DNA from: Cytobacillus praedii
Lineage (GTDB): Bacteria; Bacillota; Bacilli; Bacillales; Cytobacillaceae
Length of the DNA: 60,784 nt
Direction: 5' to 3'
Assembly: GCF_001439605.1 (NCBI RefSeq)
Contig: NZ_LMBX01000025.1
Coordinates: 1-60,784, forward strand
Made by a program: the position numbers and the translations under genes. Of this stretch, positions 19,721-32,746 are shown one piece after another; within the stretch, counting starts at the first letter, position 1, and each line of letters opens with the position of its first letter. The notes beneath the pieces are model-generated. The model was not told where the DNA came from, made no database searches, and saw nothing but the letters and a program-made list of their open reading frames with translations.

Positions 19721-19845
19721 ACATTTTTACCGTAGACAGCAGGCGCATTCATGCTTAATATCCTGCCGAGGTATTACGATAAAGTTAATTGATTTATTAA
19801 CTATTGTATACTTCCTCCATGTCTGCAAAGGTGTGGAGGTTTTTT
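19721..19845 (+). promoter_or_regulatory. L10 leader (autoregulatory mRNA element)
   Basis: The spacer holds the conserved block with GTAGACAGCAGGCGC and TCCTGCCGAGG, followed by a terminator stem CCTCCA (19814-19819) / TGGAGG (19834-19839) and TTTTTT. This matches the Firmicute L10 leader, where the L10-(L12)4 complex binds and limits rplJ-rplL expression. Confidence 0.85.
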
Positions 19846-19886
19846 ATGGACGGTTTAAATGTAGAATTTCTACAGGAGGTGTAAAG

Positions 19887-20387
19887 ATGAGCAGTGCTAT
19901 CGAACAAAAGAAACAGATCGTAGAAGAAATTGCTGATAAATTCAAAGCAAGTGTATCAACGATTGTAGTTGATTATCGTGGTCTTACTGTTGCGGAAGTA
20001 ACTGAACTTCGTAAGCAACTTCGTGAAGCTGGTGTAGAATTCAAAGTATACAAGAATTCATTAACACGCCGTGCGGCTGAATTTGCTGAGCTTACAGGCT
20101 TAAATGAAGTGTTAACTGGTCCTAATGCGGTTGCATTCAGTACTGAAGATGTAGTTGCTCCAGCAAAAATCATTAATGATTTTGCGAAAAAACATGAAGC
20201 GCTTGAAATTAAAGCGGGTGTAATTGAAGGTAATGTTGCTTCAGTGGATGAAGTGAAGGCTCTTGCAGAACTTCCATCACGCGAAGGTTTACTTTCTATG
20301 CTACTCAGCGTTCTTCAAGCACCAATCCGCAATCTTGCTCTTGCTGCAAAAGCTGTTGCAGATCAGAAAGAAGAACAAGGCGCGTAA
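19887..20387 (+). CDS. rplJ: Ribosomal protein uL10
   Basis: 166 aa, base of the ribosomal stalk carrying L7/L12 dimers. ATG 19887 follows ACAGGAGGTG. The frame is open to 19833 but that stretch is the leader. RNA-binding N-terminal domain ([16 protein letters not shown]) and C-terminal L12-binding helix ([18 protein letters not shown]). Confidence 0.97.
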   Translation: MSSAIEQKKQIVEEIADKFKASVSTIVVDYRGLTVAEVTELRKQLREAGVEFKVYKNSLTRRAAEFAELTGLNEVLTGPNAVAFSTEDVVAPAKIINDFAKKHEALEIKAGVIEGNVASVDEVKALAELPSREGLLSMLLSVLQAPIRNLALAAKAVADQKEEQGA

Positions 20388-20444
20388 GTTAAGGTTAGCG
20401 TTAAACTAATAGAATCAAACCAAATATAAGGAGGAAATTTTATC

Positions 20445-20807
20445 ATGACTAAAGAACAAATCATTGAAGCAGTTAAAAACATGACTGTTTTAGAATTAAA
20501 CGACTTAGTAAAAGCTATCGAAGAAGAATTTGGTGTAACTGCTGCAGCTCCTGTAGCTGTTATGGGCGGAGCTGCTGCTGGCGCTGTTGAAGAAAAAACT
20601 GATTTTGATGTAATCCTTGCTTCTGCAGGCGATCAAAAAATCAAAGTTATCAAAGTTGTACGTGAAATCACTGGTCTTGGACTTAAAGAAGCAAAAGAAC
20701 TTGTTGATAACACTCCAAAACCACTTAAAGAAGGCGCTTCTAAAGAAGAAGCTGAAGAAATCAAAGCTAAACTTGAAGAAGTTGGAGCTGGCGTTGAAGT
20801 TAAGTAA
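20445..20807 (+). CDS. rplL: Ribosomal protein bL12 (L7/L12)
   Basis: 120 aa. N-terminal dimerisation helix, Ala/Gly-rich hinge ([18 protein letters not shown]), and the C-terminal factor-binding domain ([20 protein letters not shown]). It recruits EF-G, EF-Tu and IF2 to the stalk. TAAGGAGG precedes the ATG. Confidence 0.98.
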   Translation: MTKEQIIEAVKNMTVLELNDLVKAIEEEFGVTAAAPVAVMGGAAAGAVEEKTDFDVILASAGDQKIKVIKVVREITGLGLKEAKELVDNTPKPLKEGASKEEAEEIKAKLEEVGAGVEVK

Positions 20808-20820
20808 TATAAATATTGAA

Positions 20821-20847
20821 AAGCCCGCTGTATAGCGGGCTTTTTTT
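20821..20847 (+). terminator. Terminator after rplL
   Basis: Stem AGCCCGCT / AGCGGGCT with loop GTAT and seven Ts, 14 bp after the rplL stop. Confidence 0.93.
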
Positions 20848-20940
20848 GACCCGAAACAATGAAATGTCTTTTCGTGAATGAGAAGGTTGAAAACCTCTTT
20901 AGCTATCTACAATACTTTCTCCGTCGGAGGTGACTTTGTC

Positions 20941-21543
20941 TTGTCTGAACACTATTATTCCAAAACACAAAATGTTGAAAGTGACCCGAAATTCTGGAGT
21001 TTCACTCTTAATAATTATTCGTTCCGATTCAAAACAGATAATGGGGTATTCTCCAAAAAGGAAGTTGACTTTGGATCTAGACTGCTAATAGAAACATTCA
21101 CAGAGCCGGCTATAGAAGGGAATATTCTTGATGTCGGCTGTGGATATGGACCGATTGGGTTATCTGTGGCGAAGCAAATGAAGGATCGACTTGTGCATAT
21201 GATTGATGTAAATGAACGGGCGCTTTCACTTGCAGGGGAGAATGCGAAATTAAATGAAATTGAAAATGTTTGTATTTATGAAAGTGATCGGCTAGTGAAT
21301 GTCAAGGGAAATCGATTTGCAGCAATTCTAACAAATCCGCCGATCCGCGCTGGAAAAAAGGTCGTTCATGATATCTTTGAACAAAGCTTTGATTGTCTGC
21401 TTCCTGGTGGAGAGCTTTGGGTTGTTATTCAAAAAAAACAGGGAGCTCCATCAGCGATTGAAAAAATGTCCGAAATGTACGGAGAAGTAGAGACGGTTGC
21501 GAAGAAAAAAGGATACTTTATTATAAAAGCAAAAAAAGATTGA
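20941..21543 (+). CDS. ybxB: Class I SAM methyltransferase YbxB (RsmC-like)
   Basis: 200 aa. SAM motif I is LDVGCGYGPIGLS and the N-methyltransferase motif is NPPIRAGK, as in 16S rRNA guanine-N2 methyltransferases of the RsmC/RlmG group. TTG 20941 is chosen because GGAGGTG (20926-20932) sits 8 nt upstream and the family starts SEHYYS. The upstream ATG at 20878 has no ribosome site. It lies between rplL and rpoB as in B. subtilis. Confidence 0.9.
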   Translation: MSEHYYSKTQNVESDPKFWSFTLNNYSFRFKTDNGVFSKKEVDFGSRLLIETFTEPAIEGNILDVGCGYGPIGLSVAKQMKDRLVHMIDVNERALSLAGENAKLNEIENVCIYESDRLVNVKGNRFAAILTNPPIRAGKKVVHDIFEQSFDCLLPGGELWVVIQKKQGAPSAIEKMSEMYGEVETVAKKKGYFIIKAKKD

Positions 21544-21568
21544 CTTGACTTTTTCCGTATGATAGTAT
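21540..21568 (+). promoter_or_regulatory. Candidate SigA promoter for rpoB-rpoC
   Basis: TTGACT (21540-21545), 17-nt spacer, TAGTAT (21563-21568), overlapping the ybxB stop codon. A second TTGACT at 21545-21550 offers an alternative -35. Confidence 0.55.
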
Positions 21569-21717
21569 TGTAAAATGCCAACATATTATATTCCGATTAA
21601 TTACTAAAATGCACAAAAGTTGTATAAAAATGGTATTAATGGGAATGATAACAAAATAATTGTCGTAATGTGGAAATGTGGTTTTTTAGTTAAAACCCTT
21701 TTTCTTTTTGTCTAATC

Positions 21718-21781
21718 GAAAAGTGGTGAGCTTCCTACAGTTAGTATGTCTAACTCTAGTGCTTAGGGACTTCCATTTTTC
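21718..21781 (+). promoter_or_regulatory. Structured leader hairpin upstream of rpoB
   Basis: GAAAAGTGG (21718-21726) pairs with CCATTTTTC (21773-21781) using one G-U. Inside, AGTTAG (21739-21744) pairs with CTAACT (21750-21755). It ends 33 nt before the rpoB start. Function unknown. Confidence 0.5.
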
Positions 21782-21814
21782 TAATAATAACGCTTGATTT
21801 GAGGGGTGAATCAG

Positions 21815-24800
21815 TTGACAGGTCAACTAGTTCAGTATGGACGACACCGCCAACGTAGAAGTTACGCACGAATCAGTGAAGTTTTAGAATTACCAAATCT
21901 AATCGAAATCCAAACCTCTTCCTATCAATGGTTTCTTGATGAGGGTTTACGCGAAATGTTCCATGACATTTCTCCGATTGAAGACTTTACTGGTAATTTG
22001 TCGCTTGAATTTATTGATTACAGCCTTGGCGAACCAAAATATTCCGTTCCGGAATCGAAAGAAAGAGATGTTACATATTCTGCACCTTTACGTGTGAAAG
22101 TGCGTCTTGTAAACAAAGAAACAGGCGAAGTTAAAGACCAGGATGTCTTTATGGGTGACTTCCCGCTTATGACAGAAACAGGTACATTTGTGATTAATGG
22201 AGCTGAGCGTGTTATCGTTTCACAGCTTGTCCGTTCTCCAAGTGTATACTTTAGTGGAAAACTAGATAAAAACGGGAAAAAAGGCTATACGGCAACTGTA
22301 ATCCCGAACCGCGGCGCTTGGCTTGAGTATGAAACAGATGCCAAGGATGTCGTATACGTTAGAATAGATCGTACTCGGAAACTGCCCGTTACGGTTCTTT
22401 TGCGTGCGCTTGGGTTCGGATCTGATCAAGAAATCATTGATTTGATTGGAGATAATGAGTACATCCGCAATACACTTGAAAAAGACAATACCGAAGGCAC
22501 TGAAAAGGCGCTATTAGAAATTTATGAGCGTCTTCGTCCTGGGGAACCCCCAACAGTTGAGAATGCAAAGAGCTTATTGGTATCAAGGTTCTTTGATCCA
22601 AAACGCTACGATTTAGCGAATGTTGGTAGATATAAGATTAATAAAAAGCTTCATATTAAAAATAGATTGTTTGGTCAACGCCTTGCAGAAACACTTGTTG
22701 ACCCTGAAACTGGGGAAATAGTTGCAGAAAAGGGCGTTGCCCTTGACCGCCGTACATTAGATCGGATTCTGCCTTATTTAGAAAAGAATATCGGCTTTAA
22801 ATCTGTGAGTCTTGTAGGTGGTGTTCTGGAGGAAGATATTACACTCCAGTCGATTAAAATTTATGCACCAAATGAAGATGGCGAAAAGATTATTAATGTA
22901 ATTGGCAATGCTTATGTGGAAGAGGCTGTGAAAAACATCTCTCCAGCTGACATTATTGCATCAATTAGTTATTTCTTTAACCTTCTGCATTCTGTTGGTC
23001 TTACAGATGATATTGATCACCTAGGAAATCGCCGTTTACGTTCTGTTGGAGAATTGCTTCAGAATCAGTTCCGTATCGGTCTTTCTAGAATGGAACGTGT
23101 CGTTCGTGAAAGAATGTCCATCCAGGATACAAATACGATTACTCCACAGCAGCTGATTAATATTCGTCCTGTCATTGCGTCGATTAAAGAATTCTTTGGC
23201 AGTTCGCAGTTATCTCAGTTCATGGATCAAACAAACCCGCTTGCAGAGCTGACGCATAAACGCCGACTTTCTGCTCTTGGACCTGGTGGTTTAACGCGTG
23301 AAAGAGCTGGTATGGAAGTTCGAGACGTACACTACTCCCACTATGGCCGTATGTGTCCAATCGAAACACCAGAGGGTCCGAACATTGGATTGATCAACTC
23401 ATTATCATCATTTGCAAAAGTAAACCGATTTGGGTTTATTGAAACACCGTTCCGCAGAATTGATCCTGAAACAGGAAAAGTGACTAGCCGCATTGATTAT
23501 CTGACTGCAGATGAAGAGGATAATTATGTTGTTGCGCAAGCGAACGTTCGTCTTGATGATGATGGTTCCTTCCTTGACGAGGAAGTTGTTGCTCGTTTCA
23601 GAGGGGAGAATACAGTTGTTGCCCGTGATCGCGTTGACTATATGGATGTTTCACCTAAGCAGGTTGTATCCGCTGCAACAGCATGTATTCCGTTCTTAGA
23701 AAATGATGACTCCAACCGTGCGTTAATGGGAGCAAACATGCAACGTCAGGCTGTTCCGTTAATGCAGCCACAAGCCCCGCGTGTTGGAACGGGAATGGAA
23801 TATGTTTCAGGGAAAGATTCCGGTGCTGCAGTTATTTGTAAGCATGAGGGAATTGTTGAACATGTAGAAGCTCGTGAAGTATGGGTTCGCAGAATTAACA
23901 CAATCGATGGCCAAGAAGTAAAAGGCGATCTCGATAAATATAAATTACTCAAGTTCATCCGTTCAAATCAGGGAACTTGCTATAATCAACGCCCAATCGT
24001 GGCAGTTGGCAACCGTGTAACAAAGGGTGAGATACTTGCCGATGGACCGTCAATGGAGCTTGGAGAATTAGCCCTTGGCCGCAATGTTCTAGTTGCCTTT
24101 ATGACATGGGATGGTTATAACTACGAGGATGCAATCATCATGAGTGAGCGCCTTGTAAAAGATGATGTGTATACTTCTATTCATATTGAGGAATATGAAT
24201 CAGAATCACGTGATACAAAGCTTGGACCAGAAGAAATTACCCGTGATATCCCAAATGTTGGGGAAGATGCCCTGCGTAACTTGGATGAGCGTGGAATTAT
24301 TCGTACGGGTGCTGAAGTGAAGGATGGAGACCTTCTAGTTGGTAAAGTTACACCTAAGGGAGTAACAGAACTGACTGCTGAGGAAAGACTCCTACATGCA
24401 ATCTTTGGTGAAAAGGCACGTGAAGTACGTGATACTTCACTTCGTGTACCTCATGGCGGCGGCGGTATCGTTCTAGACGTAAAAGTCTTCAACAGAGAAG
24501 ATGGGGATGAACTTCCACCGGGAGTCAACCAATTAGTTCGTGTTTATATTGTTCAAAAGCGTAAAATCTCTGAAGGAGATAAGATGGCTGGACGACACGG
24601 GAACAAAGGGGTTATCTCACGGATTTTACCAGAAGAAGATATGCCTTATATGCCGGATGGCACACCTGTTGACATCATGTTAAATCCACTAGGAGTTCCA
24701 TCTCGTATGAATATTGGGCAGGTGCTTGAGCTTCATCTTGGAATGGCTGCTAGAGCGCTTGGTATTCATGTAGCTTCACCGGTTTTTGATGGAGCGAGCG

Positions 24801-25375
24801 AGGAAGATGTTTGGGAAACGATTGAAGAAGCTGGAATGGCACGTGATGCGAAAACAGTTCTATATGATGGACGTTCAGGAGAACCGTTTGATAACCGCGT
24901 ATCGGTTGGGGTTATGTATATGATCAAACTGGCACACATGGTTGATGACAAACTTCACGCCCGTTCAACTGGACCATACTCACTTGTAACTCAGCAGCCG
25001 TTGGGCGGTAAAGCACAATTTGGCGGACAGCGTTTTGGTGAGATGGAGGTATGGGCATTAGAGGCTTATGGTGCTGCATATACACTACAAGAAATATTAA
25101 CCGTTAAATCGGATGATGTTGTTGGACGTGTAAAAACATACGAATCCATTGTTAAGGGCGAAAACGTCCCTGAACCGGGAGTACCAGAATCATTTAAGGT
25201 ACTTATTAAAGAGCTTCAAAGTTTAGGAATGGATGTAAAAATTCTTTCCGGTGATGAAGAAGAAATTGAAATGCGTGATACGGAGGATGACGAAGAAGTA
25301 CAGCAAGCTGAATCTTTAGCGATTGCTCCGGAACCACAAAATATTGAACAAGAGGAAGTTGTTACAAAGGAATAA
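21815..25375 (+). CDS. rpoB: RNA polymerase beta subunit
   Basis: 1186 aa. The start is TTG 21815 ([19 protein letters not shown]) with AGGGGTG six bases upstream, as in B. subtilis; GTG 21806 lies inside that ribosome site. The rifampicin pocket reads [20 protein letters not shown] then LSALGPGG, with the usual Gln, Asp, His and Ser, so no resistance substitution is seen. Active-site segments [13 protein letters not shown] and PSRMNIGQ are intact. Acidic C-terminal tail. Confidence 0.98.
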   Translation: MTGQLVQYGRHRQRRSYARISEVLELPNLIEIQTSSYQWFLDEGLREMFHDISPIEDFTGNLSLEFIDYSLGEPKYSVPESKERDVTYSAPLRVKVRLVNKETGEVKDQDVFMGDFPLMTETGTFVINGAERVIVSQLVRSPSVYFSGKLDKNGKKGYTATVIPNRGAWLEYETDAKDVVYVRIDRTRKLPVTVLLRALGFGSDQEIIDLIGDNEYIRNTLEKDNTEGTEKALLEIYERLRPGEPPTVENAKSLLVSRFFDPKRYDLANVGRYKINKKLHIKNRLFGQRLAETLVDPETGEIVAEKGVALDRRTLDRILPYLEKNIGFKSVSLVGGVLEEDITLQSIKIYAPNEDGEKIINVIGNAYVEEAVKNISPADIIASISYFFNLLHSVGLTDDIDHLGNRRLRSVGELLQNQFRIGLSRMERVVRERMSIQDTNTITPQQLINIRPVIASIKEFFGSSQLSQFMDQTNPLAELTHKRRLSALGPGGLTRERAGMEVRDVHYSHYGRMCPIETPEGPNIGLINSLSSFAKVNRFGFIETPFRRIDPETGKVTSRIDYLTADEEDNYVVAQANVRLDDDGSFLDEEVVARFRGENTVVARDRVDYMDVSPKQVVSAATACIPFLENDDSNRALMGANMQRQAVPLMQPQAPRVGTGMEYVSGKDSGAAVICKHEGIVEHVEAREVWVRRINTIDGQEVKGDLDKYKLLKFIRSNQGTCYNQRPIVAVGNRVTKGEILADGPSMELGELALGRNVLVAFMTWDGYNYEDAIIMSERLVKDDVYTSIHIEEYESESRDTKLGPEEITRDIPNVGEDALRNLDERGIIRTGAEVKDGDLLVGKVTPKGVTELTAEERLLHAIFGEKAREVRDTSLRVPHGGGGIVLDVKVFNREDGDELPPGVNQLVRVYIVQKRKISEGDKMAGRHGNKGVISRILPEEDMPYMPDGTPVDIMLNPLGVPSRMNIGQVLELHLGMAARALGIHVASPVFDGASEEDVWETIEEAGMARDAKTVLYDGRSGEPFDNRVSVGVMYMIKLAHMVDDKLHARSTGPYSLVTQQPLGGKAQFGGQRFGEMEVWALEAYGAAYTLQEILTVKSDDVVGRVKTYESIVKGENVPEPGVPESFKVLIKELQSLGMDVKILSGDEEEIEMRDTEDDEEVQQAESLAIAPEPQNIEQEEVVTKE

Positions 25376-25408
25376 CTTCTAAGAAACAGTAACCAATCGC
25401 TTTATGCT

Positions 25409-25448
25409 CCTTCGGCCCCGTTTACAAGAAGTGACGGTGGCCCGAAGG
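25409..25448 (+). other. Hairpin in the rpoB-rpoC spacer
   Basis: CCTTCGG (25409-25415) pairs with CCGAAGG (25442-25448), with additional C/G pairing inside. There is no T-run, so it is not a terminator. It may be an RNA processing or stability element. Confidence 0.5.
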
Positions 25449-25524
25449 ATAATATAGTTGCACCCTGTTTGCTACATATGGGCAATAAGGGAAGAGCCCG
25501 GAGATCAAAAGGGAGGTAGGCCCC

Positions 25525-28500
25525 TTGCTAGATGTAAACAATTTTGAGTATATGAAAATCGGTCTAGCTTCACCAGATAAGATTCGTTCATGGTCACATG
25601 GTGAAGTAAAAAAACCGGAAACAATTAATTACCGTACATTAAAACCAGAAAAAGATGGTTTATTCTGTGAGCGTATTTTTGGTCCTACGAAGGATTGGGA
25701 ATGTCATTGCGGAAAATATAAGAGAGTTCGCTATAAAGGTGTAGTTTGTGACCGATGCGGTGTTGAAGTAACTCGTGCAAAAGTCCGTCGTGAAAGAATG
25801 GGACACATCGAGCTAGCTGCTCCGGTATCTCATATTTGGTATTTTAAAGGAATTCCGAGTCGTATGGGACTTGTTCTTGATATGTCTCCTCGTGCGCTTG
25901 AAGAAGTTATTTATTTTGCGTCTTATGTAGTAACTGAGCCTGGTGATACGGCACTTGAGAAAAAACAGTTATTATCAGAAAAAGAATACCGTGCATATCG
26001 CGAAAAGTACGGGAATAAATTCCAAGCATCAATGGGTGCGGAGTCAATTAAAAAACTCCTTTCGGATATTGACCTTGATAAAGAAGTTGATATCTTAAAA
26101 GAAGAATTAAGAACAGCTCAAGGACAACGAAGAACACGTGCGATTAAGCGATTAGAAGTACTAGAGGCATTCCGTGGGTCAGGCAATGAACCATCTTGGA
26201 TGATTCTAGATGTTCTTCCGGTAATTCCTCCAGAATTGCGTCCAATGGTACAGCTTGATGGCGGCCGTTTCGCAACTTCAGATCTTAATGACCTTTACCG
26301 TCGAGTGATCAACAGAAATAATCGTTTGAAACGGTTATTAGATCTTGGCGCACCAAGCATTATCGTACAAAACGAAAAGAGAATGCTTCAAGAAGCGGTC
26401 GATGCATTAATCGATAACGGACGCCGAGGACGCCCAGTTACTGGTCCAGGTAACCGTCCGTTAAAATCTCTATCACATATGCTAAAAGGTAAGCAAGGTC
26501 GTTTCCGTCAAAATCTTTTAGGGAAACGTGTTGACTATTCTGGCCGTTCAGTTATTGTTGTCGGACCGAATTTAAAGATGTATCAATGTGGTCTTCCTAA
26601 AGAAATGGCATTGGAGTTATTTAAGCCATTCGTTATGAAAGAATTAGTTGAAAAGGGTCTATCACATAATATTAAATCTGCAAAACGTAAAATTGAAAGA
26701 GTACAGCCTGAAGTATGGGACGTTCTTGAAAGTGTCATTAAAGAGCATCCAGTTCTTCTGAATCGTGCACCAACACTTCACAGACTTGGTATTCAGGCGT
26801 TTGAGCCAACAATTGTTGAAGGGCGTGCGATCCGTCTGCATCCGCTTGTGTGTACAGCATACAACGCAGACTTTGACGGAGATCAAATGGCTGTTCACGT
26901 ACCACTTTCATCTGAAGCACAAGCAGAAGCTAGACTACTAATGCTTGCGGCTCAAAATATCTTGAACCCGAAAGATGGAAAACCGGTTGTTACTCCTTCT
27001 CAGGATATGGTATTAGGTAACTATTACTTAACGTTGGAAAGAGATGGAGCAGTTGGGGAAGGGATGATTTTTAAAGATATAAATGAGGCGTTGCTTGCCT
27101 ACCAAAATGGGTATGTGCATTTGCATACACGTGTAGCTGTTCACGCTGGATCTTTAAAAAATCCAACCTTTACTGAAGAGGAAAACAAAAAGCTATTAAT
27201 ATCAACGGTTGGGAAATTAATTTTTAACGAGATTTTACCAACATCATTCCCTTATATTAATGAACCTACAAGGCAAAATCTTGAGGTGGAAACACCGAAG
27301 CAATATTTTGTTGAGCAAGGAACGGATGTTCTTTCTGTTATTCGTGAAATGCCGCTTGTAGATCCATTTAAGAAGAAAATCCTTGGGAATATTATTGCAG
27401 AAGTATTCAAGCGATATAAAATTACGGAAACGTCCAAAATGCTTGACCGTATGAAAGACCTTGGATTCAAATACTCCACTAAAGCCGGGATTACAGTTGG
27501 TGTAGCAGATATCGTTGTACTTGGTGAGAAGGAACAAATCATTCATGATGCACAGAATAAAGTTGATAACGTTATGAAGCAATTCAGACGCGGCCTTATC
27601 ACCGAAGATGAGCGTTATGATCGTGTTATTTCTATCTGGAGTGCAGCGAAAGATGTCATTCAAGAAAGACTAATGAAATCACTTGATAAGTCGAACCCAA
27701 TCTTTATGATGAGTGACTCTGGTGCCCGTGGTAACGCATCAAACTTTACTCAGTTAGCAGGTATGCGCGGACTGATGGCCAACCCGGCTGGACGAATTAT
27801 CGAGTTGCCGATCAAATCAAGTTTCCGTGAAGGATTAACAGTATTAGAATACTTTATTTCTACTCACGGTGCTCGTAAAGGTCTTGCGGATACCGCATTG
27901 AAAACGGCTGACTCAGGTTACTTAACGCGTCGTCTTGTTGATGTAGCACAAGATGTCATTGTCCGTGAAGATGATTGCGGAACAGATCGCGGCTTAAAAA
28001 TTAGCTCGTTGAAGGATGGAACTGAAGTGATTGAGACGCTAGAGGAACGTCTAGTCGGACGTTATGCTAGAAAATCAATTAAACATCCTGAAACGAACGA
28101 AGTGATTGTGCCTGAGAATGGTCTAATTACTGAAGATCTTGCTGAAGCAGTTATTAAAGCGGGTATTGAAGAAGTTTGGATTCGATCAGCGTTTACATGT
28201 AATACACGTCACGGTGTTTGTAAGAAATGTTACGGCCGTAACCTAGCAACTGGTCAAGAAGTAGAGGTAGGAGAAGCTGTAGGTATTATCGCTGCTCAAT
28301 CTATCGGGGAACCAGGTACACAGTTAACGATGCGTACCTTCCATACTGGTGGAGTTGCAGGGGACGATATTACTCAAGGTTTACCGCGTATTCAAGAGAT
28401 TTTTGAAGCGCGTAACCCTAAGGGCGTCGCGGTTATTACTGAAATTGAAGGTGTAGTCGTTGGTATAAACGAGGGCCGCGATCGACAACAGGAAATTGTC

Positions 28501-29124
28501 GTTCAAGGTGAAGTGGAATCACGAACGTATACAGCGCCTTACACTTCTAGACTAAAAGTAGCTGTAAATGATCATGTAGAACGTGGACAGGAACTAACGG
28601 AAGGTTCTATTGACCCGAAAGAGTTAATAAGAATAAAAGATGTAACAGCAGTACAAGAATACCTGTTACGTGAAGTGCAAAAAGTTTACCGTATGCAAGG
28701 GGTAGAAATTGGCGACAAGCACGTTGAGGTTATGGTTCGTCAAATGCTTCGTAAAGTACGTGTCATTGATGCGGCAGAAACAGACGTACTTCCTGGTACA
28801 TTGCTGGATATCCATCAATTTACTGATGCGAACGAAAAAGCCCTACTTGCTGGGAAGTTACCAGCAACAGGCCGTCCTGTACTGCTCGGTATTACAAAAG
28901 CATCTCTTGAAACAGACTCATTCTTATCTGCGGCATCCTTCCAAGAAACAACAAGAGTTCTTACAGATGCAGCGATTAAAGGAAAACGTGATGAACTGCT
29001 TGGCTTAAAGGAAAATGTTATTATCGGAAAATTAGTTCCTGCTGGAACAGGTATGCAGCGTTATAGACGTGCTGAACCATACACAAATGAAGAAGCAACT
29101 GAGGATGCTGTAACAGTAGAATAG
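25525..29124 (+). CDS. rpoC: RNA polymerase beta' subunit
   Basis: 1199 aa, the same length as in B. subtilis. The start is TTG 25525 ([16 protein letters not shown]) after GGGAGGT. The N-terminal zinc ribbon is CHCGKY...CDRCG, the catalytic Mg loop is [12 protein letters not shown], and the second zinc site is [13 protein letters not shown]. Bridge helix and trigger loop regions are present ([20 protein letters not shown]). Confidence 0.98.
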   Translation: MLDVNNFEYMKIGLASPDKIRSWSHGEVKKPETINYRTLKPEKDGLFCERIFGPTKDWECHCGKYKRVRYKGVVCDRCGVEVTRAKVRRERMGHIELAAPVSHIWYFKGIPSRMGLVLDMSPRALEEVIYFASYVVTEPGDTALEKKQLLSEKEYRAYREKYGNKFQASMGAESIKKLLSDIDLDKEVDILKEELRTAQGQRRTRAIKRLEVLEAFRGSGNEPSWMILDVLPVIPPELRPMVQLDGGRFATSDLNDLYRRVINRNNRLKRLLDLGAPSIIVQNEKRMLQEAVDALIDNGRRGRPVTGPGNRPLKSLSHMLKGKQGRFRQNLLGKRVDYSGRSVIVVGPNLKMYQCGLPKEMALELFKPFVMKELVEKGLSHNIKSAKRKIERVQPEVWDVLESVIKEHPVLLNRAPTLHRLGIQAFEPTIVEGRAIRLHPLVCTAYNADFDGDQMAVHVPLSSEAQAEARLLMLAAQNILNPKDGKPVVTPSQDMVLGNYYLTLERDGAVGEGMIFKDINEALLAYQNGYVHLHTRVAVHAGSLKNPTFTEEENKKLLISTVGKLIFNEILPTSFPYINEPTRQNLEVETPKQYFVEQGTDVLSVIREMPLVDPFKKKILGNIIAEVFKRYKITETSKMLDRMKDLGFKYSTKAGITVGVADIVVLGEKEQIIHDAQNKVDNVMKQFRRGLITEDERYDRVISIWSAAKDVIQERLMKSLDKSNPIFMMSDSGARGNASNFTQLAGMRGLMANPAGRIIELPIKSSFREGLTVLEYFISTHGARKGLADTALKTADSGYLTRRLVDVAQDVIVREDDCGTDRGLKISSLKDGTEVIETLEERLVGRYARKSIKHPETNEVIVPENGLITEDLAEAVIKAGIEEVWIRSAFTCNTRHGVCKKCYGRNLATGQEVEVGEAVGIIAAQSIGEPGTQLTMRTFHTGGVAGDDITQGLPRIQEIFEARNPKGVAVITEIEGVVVGINEGRDRQQEIVVQGEVESRTYTAPYTSRLKVAVNDHVERGQELTEGSIDPKELIRIKDVTAVQEYLLREVQKVYRMQGVEIGDKHVEVMVRQMLRKVRVIDAAETDVLPGTLLDIHQFTDANEKALLAGKLPATGRPVLLGITKASLETDSFLSAASFQETTRVLTDAAIKGKRDELLGLKENVIIGKLVPAGTGMQRYRRAEPYTNEEATEDAVTVE

Positions 29125-29132
29125 AATCCTTA

Positions 29133-29173
29133 TTAGGTGCTAGCTGGCTTGACCAGCTAGCACCTAAATTTTC
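29133..29173 (+). terminator. Terminator-like stem after rpoC
   Basis: Perfect 15-bp stem (29133-29147 with 29153-29167) and a 5-nt loop (CTTGA), followed only by ATTTTCC. The strong stem and weak T-run leave efficiency uncertain. Confidence 0.75.
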
Positions 29174-29206
29174 CGGCTATTTTTTAAAATAAAATCGGAT
29201 TGTTTG

Positions 29207-29235
29207 TTGACATAGGAGTTTTAAGGTGGTAATAT
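29207..29235 (+). promoter_or_regulatory. SigA promoter for the str operon
   Basis: TTGACA (29207-29212), 17-nt spacer, TAATAT (29230-29235), upstream of rplGB-rpsL-rpsG-fusA. Confidence 0.85.
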
Positions 29236-29280
29236 AGCAAAGGTGCTCCTATTAACCGAATACTTTGGAGGATATCATAC

Positions 29281-29529
29281 ATGTCTTATGAAAAAGTATT
29301 GCAGGCAAAAGATGTTGTAATAGGAACAAAGCAAACGGTGAAAGCACTAAAACTAGGAACAGTAAACGAAGTTGTAGTTGCTAGAGATGCTGATCATAAG
29401 GTCATAGCAAAAATAGTGAGTGCAGCAGAGGAGACAATGGTTCCTATCCTGTATGTCGATTCGATGAAAAAGCTTGGGAAGGCATGCGGTATAGATGTGG
29501 GTGCGGCAGCTATTGCAATAATTAATTAA
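29281..29529 (+). CDS. rplGB: L7Ae-family K-turn binding ribosomal protein (YbxF)
   Basis: 82 aa. Compact L7Ae/L30e/S12e fold; the family binds kink-turn RNA. Typical features are the early GTKQTVKAL helix and the AGxxxGDVGAA-like end ([13 protein letters not shown]). TTGGAGG precedes the ATG. Head of the str operon, as in B. subtilis. A true stoichiometric ribosomal role is not proven. Confidence 0.93.
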   Translation: MSYEKVLQAKDVVIGTKQTVKALKLGTVNEVVVARDADHKVIAKIVSAAEETMVPILYVDSMKKLGKACGIDVGAAAIAIIN

Positions 29530-29630
29530 AAACTGTTTTTGTAGATGGTATCTGCGAAGACTTTGTTTTTTGCAACAAAATGAACCACCTGGATGTGTGG
29601 GCTTAACAAAAATGAAGGGAGGACAATTAC

Positions 29631-30053
29631 ATGCCTACTATTAACCAATTAGTGCGTAAACCTCGTAAAACTAAAGAGGAAAAGTCAAAATCACCAGCAC
29701 TAAATAAAGGCTATAACAGCTTTAAAAAAGCACAAACTAATGTATCTTCACCACAAAAACGCGGTGTGTGTACTCGTGTTGGTACAATGACACCGAAAAA
29801 ACCTAACTCAGCGTTACGTAAATATGCGCGTGTTCGTTTATCTAACGGAATCGAGGTTAATGCTTACATTCCTGGTATCGGACACAACCTACAAGAACAC
29901 AGCGTTGTGTTAATTCGTGGCGGACGTGTGAAAGACTTACCGGGGGTACGTTATCACATCGTACGCGGAGCATTAGATACAGCTGGTGTTGCAAACCGTA
30001 TGCAAGGCCGTTCTAAATACGGTGCGAAGAGACCAAAAGCACCTAAGAAATAA
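29631..30053 (+). CDS. rpsL: Ribosomal protein uS12
   Basis: 140 aa. Decoding-centre protein. The two streptomycin-relevant stretches [11 protein letters not shown] and [13 protein letters not shown] are wild type, including the key lysines. GGGAGG precedes the ATG. Second gene of the str operon. Slightly longer than the 138-aa B. subtilis protein through an insertion in the Lys-rich N-terminal part. Confidence 0.98.
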   Translation: MPTINQLVRKPRKTKEEKSKSPALNKGYNSFKKAQTNVSSPQKRGVCTRVGTMTPKKPNSALRKYARVRLSNGIEVNAYIPGIGHNLQEHSVVLIRGGRVKDLPGVRYHIVRGALDTAGVANRMQGRSKYGAKRPKAPKK

Positions 30054-30073
30054 TTAAACAAAAATATTATTGA

Positions 30074-30571
<498 letters not shown>

Positions 30572-30622
30572 AATTAGAAGTATAAATAAAATAACACTCA
30601 TACTAGGAAGGAGAAAGACCCA

Positions 30623-32701
30623 ATGGCAAGAGAGTTCTCCTTGAAAAATACTCGTAATATCGGCATCATGGCTCACATCGATGCCGGTAAGACAACAACA
30701 ACGGAGCGTGTACTTTACTACACTGGTAAAATCCATAAAATTGGTGAAACGCATGAAGGTGCTTCACAAATGGACTGGATGGAGCAAGAGCAAGAACGTG
30801 GAATTACAATCACTTCTGCTGCAACAACTGCTCAATGGAAAGGCCACCGTGTTAACATTATTGATACACCAGGGCACGTAGACTTCACAGTTGAAGTAGA
30901 ACGTTCACTTCGTGTACTTGATGGTGCTGTGGCTGTACTTGATGCTCAATCTGGTGTTGAACCACAAACAGAAACAGTTTGGCGTCAGGCTACAACATAT
31001 GGAGTTCCACGTGTTGTGTTCGTTAACAAAATGGACAAACTTGGTGCAGACTTCTTATACTCTTTGAAAACACTCCATGATCGTTTACAAGCTAATGCAG
31101 CTGCTATTCAGTTACCAATCGGTGCTGAAGACCAATTCGAAGGTATTATTGACCTTATCGAAATGAGAGCTACATTCTACGGAAACGATTTAGGCACTGA
31201 TATTGAAGAGCGTGAAATCCCTGCAGAATACATGGATCAAGCTGAAGAATACCGTGAAAAGTTAATTGAAGCGGTAGCTGAACTTGATGAGAATTTAATG
31301 GAAAAGTATCTTGGTGGAGAAGAAATCTCTAACGAAGAGTTGAAAGCAGCTATTCGTAAAGGTACTGTAAACGTTGAATTCTACCCAGTAATCTGTGGTT
31401 CTGCTTTCAAAAACAAAGGTGTTCAAAAAATGCTTGACGCAGTTATCGATTATCTTCCATCGCCGCTTGATGTACCTGCAATTAAAGGTACTCTGCCAGA
31501 TAGTGATGAAGAAATTGAACGTCATTCAAGTGACGAAGAGCCGTTCGCAGCTCTAGCGTTCAAAGTTATGACAGACCCTTATGTTGGTAAGCTTACATTC
31601 TTCCGTGTTTACTCTGGAACATTGAACTCAGGTTCATATGTACAAAACTCTACGAAAGGTAAACGTGAACGTGTAGGACGTATCCTGCAAATGCACGCTA
31701 ACTCTCGTGAAGAGATTTCAACAGTATATGCTGGAGATATCGCTGCAGCTGTAGGTCTTAAAGATACTACAACTGGAGATAGTCTATGTGATGAAAAGAA
31801 TCTTGTTATTCTTGAGTCAATGGAATTCCCAGAGCCAGTTATTCAATTATCTATCGAACCTAAATCAAAGGCTGACCAAGATAAGATGACTACTGCTCTA
31901 CAAAAATTACAAGAAGAAGATCCGACATTCCGTGCGCATACCGATCAGGAAACTGGTCAGGTAATCATCGCTGGTATGGGTGAACTTCACCTTGATATCC
32001 TTGTTGACCGTATGAAACGTGAATTCAAAGTGGAAGCTAACGTTGGTGCACCACAGGTTGCATATCGCGAAACTTTCCGTGGTTCTGCATCAGTTGAGGG
32101 TAAATTTGCTCGTCAATCTGGTGGTCGTGGACAATTCGGACACGTTTGGATCGAGTTCTCTCCAAACGAAGAAGGAAAAGGCTTTGAATTCGAAAACGGC
32201 ATCGTTGGTGGGGTTGTACCTCGTGAATACATCCCAGCTGTTCAAGCAGGTCTTGAAGATGCGCTTGACAGAGGAGTTCTTGCTGGTTATCCGCTAGTTG
32301 ATATTAAGGCAAGACTGTTTGATGGTTCATACCATGATGTTGACTCATCAGAAATGGCGTTTAAAATTGCGGCTTCTATGGCTCTTAAAAATGCCGCTTC
32401 TAAATGTAAACCGGTCATTCTTGAACCAGTAATGCGCGTTGAAGTAATTATCCCTGAGGAGTACTTAGGAGATATTATGGGTAACGTAACTTCTCGCCGT
32501 GGACGTGTAGAAGGTATGGACGCTCGCGGAAACGCACAAGTAGTCCGTGCAATGGTTCCACTTTCTGAAATGTTTGGTTATGCAACTTCATTGCGTTCAA
32601 GCACGCAAGGTCGTGGGGTATTCTCAATGCACTTCGATCACTATGAAGAAGTACCAAAATCAATTTCAGAAGAAATCATCAAAAAAAATAAAGGTGAATA
32701 A
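30623..32701 (+). CDS. fusA: Elongation factor G
   Basis: 692-aa translocase GTPase. G1 [13 protein letters not shown]2/switch [13 protein letters not shown]3 DTPGHVDF, G4 NKMDKLGAD, then domains II-V with [13 protein letters not shown] near the C-terminus. AAGGAGAAAG precedes ATG 30623. It is 51 bp after rpsG in the str operon. Confidence 0.98.
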   Translation: MAREFSLKNTRNIGIMAHIDAGKTTTTERVLYYTGKIHKIGETHEGASQMDWMEQEQERGITITSAATTAQWKGHRVNIIDTPGHVDFTVEVERSLRVLDGAVAVLDAQSGVEPQTETVWRQATTYGVPRVVFVNKMDKLGADFLYSLKTLHDRLQANAAAIQLPIGAEDQFEGIIDLIEMRATFYGNDLGTDIEEREIPAEYMDQAEEYREKLIEAVAELDENLMEKYLGGEEISNEELKAAIRKGTVNVEFYPVICGSAFKNKGVQKMLDAVIDYLPSPLDVPAIKGTLPDSDEEIERHSSDEEPFAALAFKVMTDPYVGKLTFFRVYSGTLNSGSYVQNSTKGKRERVGRILQMHANSREEISTVYAGDIAAAVGLKDTTTGDSLCDEKNLVILESMEFPEPVIQLSIEPKSKADQDKMTTALQKLQEEDPTFRAHTDQETGQVIIAGMGELHLDILVDRMKREFKVEANVGAPQVAYRETFRGSASVEGKFARQSGGRGQFGHVWIEFSPNEEGKGFEFENGIVGGVVPREYIPAVQAGLEDALDRGVLAGYPLVDIKARLFDGSYHDVDSSEMAFKIAASMALKNAASKCKPVILEPVMRVEVIIPEEYLGDIMGNVTSRRGRVEGMDARGNAQVVRAMVPLSEMFGYATSLRSSTQGRGVFSMHFDHYEEVPKSISEEIIKKNKGE

Positions 32702-32746
32702 TTGATTTTACCTTATTAATCAAGTATAACTACTTATGTAGGCTAA

